Assembly: GCA_023408315.1 (NCBI GenBank)
Contig: JAEYKI010000008.1
Span: 186,001-250,000 of the forward strand
Direction: 5' to 3'
From: Bacillota bacterium
GTDB taxonomy: Bacteria; Bacillota; Clostridia; Christensenellales; Christensenellaceae
Length of the DNA: 64,000 bases
This document shows positions 49,093 through 56,990 of the stretch, in pieces. The notes under the pieces were generated by a model, which was not told the origin of the DNA, searched no databases, and saw only the letters and a list, made by a program, of their open reading frames with translations. Both the position numbers and the translations under genes were made by a program. Position 1 is the stretch's first letter. Every line of letters begins with the position of its first letter.

Positions 49093-49361
49093 TCTTTAAA
49101 TATAACAGATCAATAGACCATCAAAATATACCGAAAAACAGGTATTTGGGATACTGGGTCATTGGGGATAAGATTGCAAAGGAGGCCTTTATACCTGATA
49201 TTGTTATATGGTATACCTGAGAGACATGAATGGTTCCGTACATAAGACAATAGGGAGTATACAAACGCAATTTACATTGTAAATGGATATTGTGTTCCTT
49301 GCATGCTTCCGCTTGGTATTTTGGTGCAAACATTATATGGTACTGGCATCCCCCACTCCAA
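49093..49361. other. Intergenic region between GntR gene and asnB
   Basis: No gene is seen. It holds a perfect GGTATACC palindrome at 49210-49217 within a longer ATACCTGA repeat (two copies, 49191 and 49213), a possible regulator site. The asnB terminator is at its right end. Confidence 0.4.
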
Positions 49362-49395
49362 AAACACGCCGCACCGGGATGGAAGCGGCGTGTTT
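49362..49395 (-). terminator. Terminator of asnB
   Basis: AAACACGCCGC and GCGGCGTGTTT (11 bp, perfect) with a 12-base loop. On the minus strand it is followed by a T-run (TTTTTGG). Confidence 0.85.
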
Positions 49396-49407
49396 CAGTA
49401 TATGAGG

Positions 49408-51234
49408 TTATTCAAGATTTATATTATTCTTTTTGAGCCAGTGGTTCACCTGCAGCAGGTATGCGTACACCTGCGGGGTAGTCATCAACTGGCCGTACAT
49501 AGGTTTTGCAAAAATATTTTCGTTTTGCATCAGGTTCTCCACGTAATTTTTATCAATCACGTCCAGGATGGGGGAGTTAGGATCATCAAGCACTTTTTTC
49601 AGCTCTTCCCGCACAATTTTTTTGTACAGGGGATTGTGCGTTTTGGGATAAGGGCTTTTTTTACGCTCTATTACTTCTTTGGGCAGCAGGTCACGCATGG
49701 CTTCGCGCAAAACGCCTTTTTCGCGGCCGCCGTACGCCTTGATGTCCCAGGGGATATTGTAGGCGTATTCCACCAGGCGGTAGTCGCAGTAAGGCACGCG
49801 CACTTCCAGGCCGTTCGCCATACTCATGCGGTCTTTGCGGTCCAGCAGCGTCTGCATGAACCAGTTGATGTTCAGAATAAACATCTCGCGCATGCGGCTG
49901 TTGATGTGGGGTTCGCCCGGAATTTTCTCCGCCTGCGCGATGGTTTCAAAATACCGTTCCCGCACATATAGGTCCGGGTCGATATCCCCAAGGCGTCCTT
50001 TTTTGAGCATATTGAACCGCTCGTGGGTGGAGAGGGACCAGGGGAATTCGTCACGGTTGTAAATTTCGGGGTTATTGTACCAGGGATACCCCCCAAATAT
50101 TTCGTCCGCGCATTCGCCTGAAAGAGCCACTGTGGCGTATTTTTTGATCTCTGCGCAAAACAGCAGCAGGGAACTGTCTACGTCCGCCATGCCGGGCAGG
50201 TCGCGCGCGTCAGCCGCCGCGTAAAGCGCCTGAGCCAGTTCCGGGATTCCCAGGGTGATCACGTGGTGGGTGGTGCAGGTGTGGCGGCTGGTGATGCCAA
50301 TATACGTATCGTCGCTGTTCGGCTGGAAGTAACTGGCCTCAAAATACTTGTCGTTATCCGTATAGTTCACAGAAAAACTGTGCAGGTTGGCTTTTTCGCG
50401 GGAGGATATGGCGGTGATTACGCTGGAATCCAGCCCGCCTGAGAGGAAGGTGCACACGGGCACGTCCGAAACAAGCTGGCGGCGGATGCTGTCCATCGCC
50501 AGTTCCCGTACGGTTTCAATTGTTTTTACCGCAGACTGCGTATGATCCCGCGCGGAGAGGCTCCAGTATTTTTTTGCCGCAAACCCGCGCTCCGTAAAGG
50601 TAGCGCACGCGCCGGGCAATATTTCGTGTACGTCCTTGTACACGCCGCAGCCGGGTGTCCGGCCCGGCCCTAACAGGAATATTTCCGCCAAGCCCGCGCG
50701 GTCCACGTCCGGCCGTACAAGCCCGGAGGCAAGCAGCGCCCCAATCTGGGAAGCAAACAGCAGGCGGGTTCCGCGGTAGGCATAAAAAAGCGGCTTTACG
50801 CCCAAACGGTCCCTGGCCAGGAACAGCCGGTTTTCCGGCTCTTCCAGCACGGCAAACGCAAAGATGCCGTTCAGCTTCTGCAGGCAGTCCTCGCCCCATT
50901 GCATATAGGCGCACAGCAGCGCCTCGGTATCCGAATGCCCTTCAAACCGCCAGCCAAATCCGGCCAGCTCTGCTTTTATATCGTCCGTGTTATACAATTC
51001 TCCGTTATAAATGATGGTGCATTTATTTTTGCCCCGAATCCGGGCCATTGGCTGTATGCCGTTTTCCGGGTCTACAACAATCAGCCTGCGGTGCGCAAGG
51101 GCAGCGCACGGGGAATTATATGTACCCTGCGCGTCCGGGCCCCGCGGTGCAAGAAACTCATTCATTTTTTGGACAGAATCATCCAGCCCCGCAACACCGT
51201 TCTTGAAATCCACGATTCCGGATATTCCACACAT
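49408..51234 (-). CDS. asnB: Asparagine synthase (glutamine-hydrolysing)
   Basis: 608 residues. The N-terminal class II glutaminase begins MCGISGIVDF with Cys2 as nucleophile after Met removal and RGPDAQGTY downstream. The synthetase domain has the ATP-pyrophosphatase loop FLSGGLDSSVITA (about 263-275), SGECADEIFGGYPW and EVRVPYCDYRLVEYAYNIPW. It makes asparagine from aspartate, ATP and glutamine in the cytoplasm. GGAGG lies about 9 bases before the ATG. A leader of more than 300 bases with a terminator precedes it. A decayed partial copy lies at 39530-39786. Confidence 0.95.
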   Translation of the reverse strand: MCGISGIVDFKNGVAGLDDSVQKMNEFLAPRGPDAQGTYNSPCAALAHRRLIVVDPENGIQPMARIRGKNKCTIIYNGELYNTDDIKAELAGFGWRFEGHSDTEALLCAYMQWGEDCLQKLNGIFAFAVLEEPENRLFLARDRLGVKPLFYAYRGTRLLFASQIGALLASGLVRPDVDRAGLAEIFLLGPGRTPGCGVYKDVHEILPGACATFTERGFAAKKYWSLSARDHTQSAVKTIETVRELAMDSIRRQLVSDVPVCTFLSGGLDSSVITAISSREKANLHSFSVNYTDNDKYFEASYFQPNSDDTYIGITSRHTCTTHHVITLGIPELAQALYAAADARDLPGMADVDSSLLLFCAEIKKYATVALSGECADEIFGGYPWYNNPEIYNRDEFPWSLSTHERFNMLKKGRLGDIDPDLYVRERYFETIAQAEKIPGEPHINSRMREMFILNINWFMQTLLDRKDRMSMANGLEVRVPYCDYRLVEYAYNIPWDIKAYGGREKGVLREAMRDLLPKEVIERKKSPYPKTHNPLYKKIVREELKKVLDDPNSPILDVIDKNYVENLMQNENIFAKPMYGQLMTTPQVYAYLLQVNHWLKKNNINLE

Positions 51235-51403
51235 TACGAAATTACCTCCAAGGTGTAGTGCTAAAGCAATTAAGCCTGCATTCTCGGCTCTTCTTCACTG
51301 AAATTTGCATAAGCTTATTAACAGTATATTAATCTCGAGGCAAAGTGATACAGGGTGATGCAAAGTGATACGGGACGGTTTTGAAATAAAAGAGTGATGG
51401 ACA

Positions 51404-51438
51404 GAAAAAGGGCCCGCTTCCTTGCAACAGCGGGTCCT
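51404..51438 (-). terminator. Terminator-like hairpin in the asnB leader
   Basis: On the minus strand AGGACCCGCT (51438-51429) pairs with AGCGGGCCCT (51418-51409), one mismatch, followed by TTTTT. It lies between the minus-strand promoter (51559-51587) and asnB, so it can attenuate asnB. Between it and the start codon lies a two-copy 20-base direct repeat (GCAAAGTGATAC-GGG, about 51340-51375). Confidence 0.65.
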
Positions 51439-51489
51439 ATTATAAAAGGAGGAAATATATTATTAACCAATTTTAGAAATCCGATTGCA

Positions 51490-51523
51490 TTTTGTAATAT
51501 TTAACTGTTTAATTATTACAAAA
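51490..51523. repeat. Hairpin in the asnB leader
   Basis: TTTTGTAATA (51490-51499) and TATTACAAAA (51514-51523) are perfect inverted repeats around a 14-base loop. It is located upstream of the leader terminator and could be a regulator site or leader structure. Confidence 0.55.
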
Positions 51524-51558
51524 CGCTTGTTTGTTTTTCCAGTATTATCTTTATGCTT

Positions 51559-51587
51559 AGTGTATCATATGTATTCCTGGTTGTAAA
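51559..51587 (-). promoter_or_regulatory. Promoter of asnB
   Basis: On the minus strand TTTACA (51587-51582), 17 bases, TACACT (51564-51559). The start would be near 51552, about 318 bases before the asnB ATG. Confidence 0.6.
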
Positions 51588-51735
51588 GATATTTTAACAA
51601 AAATGTAACAATTTTTTTCTGGATTTTTTTAATGTGTATATTAAAAAATTAATATCCGGGGATATAAAGAGCGCCCGCAATTTTACGATATATTTAAAAG
51701 GCTTTTCGCAAAAAATACAAAAGGAGGCAACAGAA

Positions 51736-52131
51736 ATGAAATGGACTCCGGATCTTTCGGTTGGGATTGAGAAGATAGACGGCCAGCATCAGGAAATGTT
51801 TAAAATGGCAGAACAATTATTCAGCGCGGACAACGCCGCCAAAGGCGCGGGCTTTTTTGAGGAACTGCTGGGGTTTTTGGACGAATATACAAAAAAACAT
51901 TTTGCGGACGAGGAAGCGTACATGGAATCCATTGGGTATCCGGGGCTTGCCCAACAGCAGCACGACCATGCGGAATTTTTATGCAAGCTTGTGATGCTGA
52001 AAGAAGATTTTGAACAGTCCGGCAAATGCGTGGACGTAATTTTAAAAACAAACAGACTTGTACTGGGATGGCTGAAAGGGCATATTTCCTGCGCCGATAA
52101 AAAAATAGGGGAGTATGCAAGGGCGTTGTAA
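51736..52131 (+). CDS. Bacteriohemerythrin
   Basis: 131 residues from ATG 51736, preceded by AAGGAGG; in-frame sequence upstream is AT-rich leader. Hemerythrin di-iron ligands are in place: GQHQEMF near 18, KKHFADEEAYM near 57 (His and Glu), QQHDHAEF near 79 (His, His) and KGHISCADKKIGEY near the C-terminus (His, Asp). It binds O2 (or NO/iron) reversibly. In an anaerobe it probably serves oxygen scavenging, sensing or delivery to a detoxifying enzyme. It is a single gene. Confidence 0.9.
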   Translation: MKWTPDLSVGIEKIDGQHQEMFKMAEQLFSADNAAKGAGFFEELLGFLDEYTKKHFADEEAYMESIGYPGLAQQQHDHAEFLCKLVMLKEDFEQSGKCVDVILKTNRLVLGWLKGHISCADKKIGEYARAL

Positions 52132-52304
52132 ATGATGCCTGAAAAAGCGAATGAAATGGGCTTTTTGTTTAGTTAAAGCAGATTATCTTTTCCTCTGCCG
52201 GGCTTGGGGTAAAACCAAAAAACCGGCCGTGCAGTTTTAACAGAAACTTAAAGCCATTGTTCCCCCAAAACAGGAGTTGGGAAAAATTTTGTTTTCCCCG
52301 GCTT

Positions 52305-52331
52305 GCCTCCCTCATCAGCGGGAGGCGTTTT
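52305..52331 (+). terminator. Hairpin between hemerythrin and parE
   Basis: GCCTCCC (52305-52311) and GGGAGGC (52320-52326) around an 8-base loop, followed by GTTTTG. The rest of 52132-52395 holds no supported gene. Confidence 0.5.
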
Positions 52332-52395
52332 GATGATGTCTCTTTGTTTTTAAAAAAGAGGCGGAAAAGAGCAAGAAATACTCCAATAGAATAAT

Positions 52396-52424
52396 TTGCT
52401 AACAATTGGCGGATAGTATATAAT
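52396..52424 (+). promoter_or_regulatory. Promoter of parE-parC
   Basis: TTGCTA (52396-52401), 17 bases, TATAAT (52419-52424). The start would be about 25 bases before the parE ATG. Confidence 0.7.
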
Positions 52425-52455
52425 ATTTGCGGAACTGAAATTCACGGAGGAAACT

Positions 52456-54435
52456 ATGCCAAGCAATTATACGGCAAAAGATATTCAGGTGCTGGAAGGG
52501 CTGGACGCCGTCCGGCGTCGTCCCGGCATGTACATCGGTACCACCAGCAGCCGTGGCCTGCACCATTTATTGTGGGAAATACTGGACAACGCGGTGGACG
52601 AGGCGGCCAACGGCTACGCGGAAAAAATTACGGTCATGCTGCACCAGGACAATTCGGTTACGGTGGAGGACAACGGCAGGGGCATCCCGGTTGGCATGCA
52701 TCCGGAACTCAAGGTATCCGGCGTGGAAGTGGTGTATACGCAGCTGCACGCGGGCGGCAAATTTAACGACGCAAGCTACGCGTATTCCGGGGGCCTGCAC
52801 GGCGTGGGCGCATCGGTTGTAAACGCGCTTTCCAAATGGGTGCGCGTGGAGGTGTTTCAGGACGGCTACTCCTACAAACAGGAATTCGCAACCACGGTGC
52901 AGCGGGGCAAAATGCAGGTGGGCAAGCCAATGGGGCCGCTGGAAAAACTTGGCCCCACATCCAAGCGCGGAACCAGGGTCACTTTTTTGCCGGATTCGGA
53001 TGTGTTTGACGAGATAGAAATGAGCAGCGACACCGTAAGGCGTCGGCTGCGCGAATTTGCTTTTTTAACCCGCGGGCTCAAAATGATACTGGTTGACGAG
53101 CGCGTGCAGGGCCGCCCGCAGCAGACGGTGTACGAATTCCAGGGCGGCATTGTGGATTTTGTGCAGTACATGAACGAGGATAAACAGCCATTGCATACAA
53201 CGCCCATACTGATCGAGGGCCAGAAGAACGACATTATTGTGTCCATTGCCATGCAATACAACGGCAGCTATAATGAAACCATTTTTTCTTACGTAAACAA
53301 TATCAATACGCCGGAGGGAGGCACGCACGAAACCGGCTTTAAAACCGCCATCACCAAGGTGATGAACGACTATGCGCGCGCGCAGAATCTGCTGAAAGAA
53401 AAAGACCTTTCCCTGACGGGCGAGGATTTCCGCGAAGGGCTGTGCGCTGTGCTTTCGCTCAAAATGAAGAACGTGCAGTTTGAAGGCCAGACCAAAACCA
53501 AGCTGGGCAACGCGGAAGCCAAGACCGCCGTGGAGGCAATTGTAACGGAAAAGCTCTCCAACTATATGGCAGACCTGAATAACACGCAGGTTTGCACGCA
53601 GATTATAGAAAAGGCCATTGCCGCGGCGCGCGTGCGCGAGGCAAGCCGCAAGGCAAAAAAGACGCAGCGCGAGAAAAACAAGCTGGAAAATTCGCCGCTG
53701 GTGGGCAAGCTCTCCAGCTGTTCGGGCAAGAATTACGACCTCAACGAGCTGTTCCTGGTGGAGGGAGACAGCGCGGGCGGCAGCGCCAAACAGGGCAGGG
53801 ACCGTGCGTTCCAAGCCATTTTGCCGTTGCGCGGAAAACCGCTTAATGTGGAAAAAAAGCGCATAGACCAGGTGCTTGCCAACGAGGAATTCCGCTCCAT
53901 CATTACGGCTTTGGGCGCGGGGTTTGACGAATCGTTCAACATTGCCAATTTGAAATACAACAAGATCATCATACTCTCCGACGCGGACCAGGACGGTGCG
54001 CACATCCGCTGCATTTTGATTACGTTTTTCTACCGGTATTATAAGGAACTCATCACGGAAGGCCACCTGTACGTGGGCAGGCCGCCGCTTTATAAAATCG
54101 CCAGGGGCAGCAACGTGCTGTACGCGTACAACGAACGGCAGCTTGCGGAGGCTAAGGAACAGCTTGGCAAAAATTCTACGGTGCAACGCTACAAGGGCCT
54201 GGGTGAGATGAATCCGGAGCAGCTCTGGCAGACCACCATGGACCCGGCGAACCGCTCTCTCATACGCGTTACGGTGGAGGACGCCGCGGATGCGGAGCAT
54301 CTGGTGACCACTCTGATGGGGGACAAGGTGGAACCGCGGCGCGACCATATCAGCGAGCACGCAAACTTTAATAAGAAAGATCACTTTGAAGGGATACTGC
54401 GCTATGGCAAAGAAGACGAAGCAAGTATTCTATGA
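52456..54435 (+). CDS. parE: Type IIA topoisomerase ATPase subunit (ParE/GyrB-type)
   Basis: 659 residues. GHKL ATPase: EILDNAVDEAANGYA (Mg-binding Asn/Glu), VEDNGRGIPVG and GGLHGVGASVVNALS. Transducer and Toprim follow: VEGDSAGGSAKQGRDR and ILSDADQDGAHIR with the DxD metal pair, then the C-terminal QRYKGLGEMNPEQLW. ATP-driven strand passage for chromosome decatenation or supercoiling. The partner gene overlaps by 32 bases. Assignment to topoisomerase IV and not gyrase rests on the partner lacking a clear GyrA box. Confidence 0.85.
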   Translation: MPSNYTAKDIQVLEGLDAVRRRPGMYIGTTSSRGLHHLLWEILDNAVDEAANGYAEKITVMLHQDNSVTVEDNGRGIPVGMHPELKVSGVEVVYTQLHAGGKFNDASYAYSGGLHGVGASVVNALSKWVRVEVFQDGYSYKQEFATTVQRGKMQVGKPMGPLEKLGPTSKRGTRVTFLPDSDVFDEIEMSSDTVRRRLREFAFLTRGLKMILVDERVQGRPQQTVYEFQGGIVDFVQYMNEDKQPLHTTPILIEGQKNDIIVSIAMQYNGSYNETIFSYVNNINTPEGGTHETGFKTAITKVMNDYARAQNLLKEKDLSLTGEDFREGLCAVLSLKMKNVQFEGQTKTKLGNAEAKTAVEAIVTEKLSNYMADLNNTQVCTQIIEKAIAAARVREASRKAKKTQREKNKLENSPLVGKLSSCSGKNYDLNELFLVEGDSAGGSAKQGRDRAFQAILPLRGKPLNVEKKRIDQVLANEEFRSIITALGAGFDESFNIANLKYNKIIILSDADQDGAHIRCILITFFYRYYKELITEGHLYVGRPPLYKIARGSNVLYAYNERQLAEAKEQLGKNSTVQRYKGLGEMNPEQLWQTTMDPANRSLIRVTVEDAADAEHLVTTLMGDKVEPRRDHISEHANFNKKDHFEGILRYGKEDEASIL

Positions 54436-56845
54436 CGAAAATATCATAGAAAACACGCTGGAGGAGATGCTGAATACTTCCTTTATGACGTACGCCGAGT
54501 ACGTTATTTTGGAGCGCGCCCTGCCGCGCGTGGAGGACGGATTAAAGCCCGTGCAGCGGCGTATTTTGTATACCATGAGCGAACTGGGCTTAACGCCCGA
54601 TAAACCGTATAAAAAGAGCGCCCGTATTGTGGGCGACTGCCTGGGCAAATACCACCCGCACGGGGATACCAGCGTATACGACGCCATGGTTCGCCTGGCA
54701 CAGCCCTACAGCATGCGGGAGCCCCTGGTGGACGGCCACGGGAATTTTGGTTCCATGGACGGGGATTCCGCCGCTGCCATGCGCTACACAGAGGCGCGGA
54801 TGTCTCCCCTGGCTCTGGAGATGCTGCGGGACCTGGGCAAGGACACGGTGCCTTTCCGCCCCAACTTTGACGACTCCGAATGGGAGCCGGACATGCTGCC
54901 TGCAAGGTTCCCGAACCTTTTGGTAAACGGCGCGTCCGGCATTGCGGTGGGCCTTGCCACCAACATCCCGCCGCACAACCTGGGCGAGGTGATAGACGGG
55001 GTTGCGCACCGGCTTTTGAACCCGGATTGCAGCCTGCACACCATTATGAAGCACATCAAGGCGCCGGATTTTCCCACAGGCGGATACATTGTGAACACAG
55101 AAGAACTGGAAGCCGCCTACGAAACGGGCCGGGGAAAGATTACCCTGCGTGCCAGGGCGGAGATAGAAAAGTCGGAGAACGGCAAGCACTGCATTGTAAT
55201 AACGGAAGTGCCGTACGAAATCAAAAAATCATCCATGCTGGAGAAGATTCTGGCGGTAAGCGAGGCAAAGAAGGATATATTTGCCTGCATAGACGATATT
55301 CGTGACGAATCCGACCGCGAGGGCGTGCGCGCGGTGATAGAGATTAAAAAAGGCTTTGACCCGCAGAAGATTTTGGGGCTGCTGTATAAATACACAGATT
55401 TGCAGATTACCTTTGGCATCAACATGATGGCCATTGCAAAAGGCCAGCCCAGGCAGCTTGGCCTGCTGCAGATTCTGGATTATTACATAGACCACCAGAA
55501 GGACGTGGTGACCCGCCGCACGCAGTATGACCTGGAACGCGCGGAAAAAAAGGAGCATATTTTAAAGGGCCTGATTATAGCGGTGGAGAATATAGACCGC
55601 GTGATCCGCATCATCCGCGGATCCAAGGACGTAAAAGAGGCCAAGGCCACATTGATGAGCGAGCTTGTGTTGACCGGGGTGCAGGCCCAGGCGATTCTGG
55701 ATATGCGCCTTGCCCGCCTGACGGCCCTTGAAATTGAAACCCTGCGCGCAGAGTACGCGGAAGTAATCAAGCTGATTGCGTACCTTAAATCCATACTGGA
55801 ATCTCCGCAGAAGCTGATTGAGGTCATTCGGGGCGAGCTTTTGGAAATCAGGCAGAAATATGCGAATCCCCGCCGCTCGCATGTGGTGAGCGTGGACCTG
55901 GCGGCGGAAGAGCCGGACGAGAGCGAGTTCCGCGTGGTGGAAGAGTGCGCCGTAATACTATCGCAGTCCATGCACTTAAAGCGGCTTTCCGCCAAAGCGC
56001 TGCAAAAAGGGCTGGAAGGCAACGGCATTGAGGACAAGAACGAGCCCAGGCTGCTTGTATCCACAGATACGGACAGCAAAATTCATATATTCACCAGCAA
56101 GGGCAACCTGTACATACTGCCTGCCACAAGCATTCCGGAGGGCAGGCTGAAGGAAGCGGGCAAGCCTTTGACGGCCATTATTCCCGGCGTGGATGCGGAC
56201 GAACGGATACTGGCGGTATTCGATTTTAAATCTTTTCAGTTTGGCGGCAGGCTTCTGTTCGCGACGCGTTCCGGCATGGTGAAGGCCACCGAACTTGGCG
56301 AGTTTGACGCAAGAAAGAGCAAGATTCTGGCCTGCGGCCTGAAACCGGGGGACGAGCTTGTTTCCGTACAGCTTTGGTCGGAAGCGCCAAACATGCTGTT
56401 TATTTCCCGCCTGGGTATGTCCATCAACATTTCAAAGCTGGAGATTTCCGCAATGGGCCGCGCCGCCAAGGGCGTGGCGGCCATGCAGCTTAAAAAAGGC
56501 GACAGCATTGTGCTTGCCTCCCAGGTGAACGGCGCGGGACAGGTGCTCTGCATGACGGAGACAGGTTACGCAAAAAAGACCCCGCTCGGTGAGTTTGAAT
56601 TACAGGGCAGGAACGGCAAGGGGTTAAAGGCCTTTAACCTTGCAGGTACAAACGGCAAAACAATTGCCGCGGCTGTGCTGCTGGACAAACCCTGCGCGCT
56701 GATGGCCACGCAGAAGGCGGGGGACATGACAGCAATTAAATCGGACGATGTGCCGCATGAGCCGCGCAACGCCAAGGGCGAACAGGTGGTTTTGGCTATT
56801 ATGGGGAACGACATTGTGAACCTGGAAAAGCGGATATTTGAATAG
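54404..56845 (+). CDS. parC: Type IIA topoisomerase DNA-cleavage subunit (ParC-type)
   Basis: 813 residues from ATG 54404. The cleavage core has RALPRVEDGLKPVQRRILY, the quinolone-region YHPHGDTSVYDAMVRLAQ, and the active Tyr in MRYTEARMSP. The tower and coiled coil run to about residue 500. The C-terminal beta-pinwheel repeats (FTSKGNLYIL, FATRSGMVKAT, FISRLGMSINIS, MTETGYAKKTPL) lack the QRRGGRG GyrA box, favouring ParC. The position equivalent to GyrA Ser83 is Thr, which may be natural in this lineage. Confidence 0.85.
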   Translation: MAKKTKQVFYDENIIENTLEEMLNTSFMTYAEYVILERALPRVEDGLKPVQRRILYTMSELGLTPDKPYKKSARIVGDCLGKYHPHGDTSVYDAMVRLAQPYSMREPLVDGHGNFGSMDGDSAAAMRYTEARMSPLALEMLRDLGKDTVPFRPNFDDSEWEPDMLPARFPNLLVNGASGIAVGLATNIPPHNLGEVIDGVAHRLLNPDCSLHTIMKHIKAPDFPTGGYIVNTEELEAAYETGRGKITLRARAEIEKSENGKHCIVITEVPYEIKKSSMLEKILAVSEAKKDIFACIDDIRDESDREGVRAVIEIKKGFDPQKILGLLYKYTDLQITFGINMMAIAKGQPRQLGLLQILDYYIDHQKDVVTRRTQYDLERAEKKEHILKGLIIAVENIDRVIRIIRGSKDVKEAKATLMSELVLTGVQAQAILDMRLARLTALEIETLRAEYAEVIKLIAYLKSILESPQKLIEVIRGELLEIRQKYANPRRSHVVSVDLAAEEPDESEFRVVEECAVILSQSMHLKRLSAKALQKGLEGNGIEDKNEPRLLVSTDTDSKIHIFTSKGNLYILPATSIPEGRLKEAGKPLTAIIPGVDADERILAVFDFKSFQFGGRLLFATRSGMVKATELGEFDARKSKILACGLKPGDELVSVQLWSEAPNMLFISRLGMSINISKLEISAMGRAAKGVAAMQLKKGDSIVLASQVNGAGQVLCMTETGYAKKTPLGEFELQGRNGKGLKAFNLAGTNGKTIAAAVLLDKPCALMATQKAGDMTAIKSDDVPHEPRNAKGEQVVLAIMGNDIVNLEKRIFE

Positions 56846-56904
56846 TTAATTAATAGTCCTTTGTTCCTTTTCTTTTAAAAAAAGGAATCCCTAAAAAACA
56901 ATAC

Positions 56905-56942
56905 AAAAAGCCATCCTTTTTTTCAAAGGCGTGGCTTTTTTA
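56905..56942. terminator. Bidirectional terminator between parC and the cyclase gene
   Basis: AAAAAGCCA and TGGCTTTTT arms with inner CTTT/AAAG pairing. T-runs lie on both strands, serving the convergent parC and diguanylate cyclase genes. Confidence 0.7.
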
Positions 56943-56990
56943 AAAGGTTGGAAGCCCTCTTGCTGTAGCCGGAAAAAGCCACGGACAAGC

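Noticed and set aside
51340..51380. CRISPR-like repeats
   Set aside because: Only two adjacent 20-base copies with no spacers and no cas genes in the window.
51404..51560. T-box riboswitch for asnB
   Set aside because: The leader before the terminator is short and has no TGGNACCGCG box or Stem I signature; only a terminator is supported.
52169..52405. 78-codon minus-strand frame between hemerythrin and parE
   Set aside because: No ribosome site, overlaps a plus-strand hairpin and the parE promoter region, and no recognisable domain.
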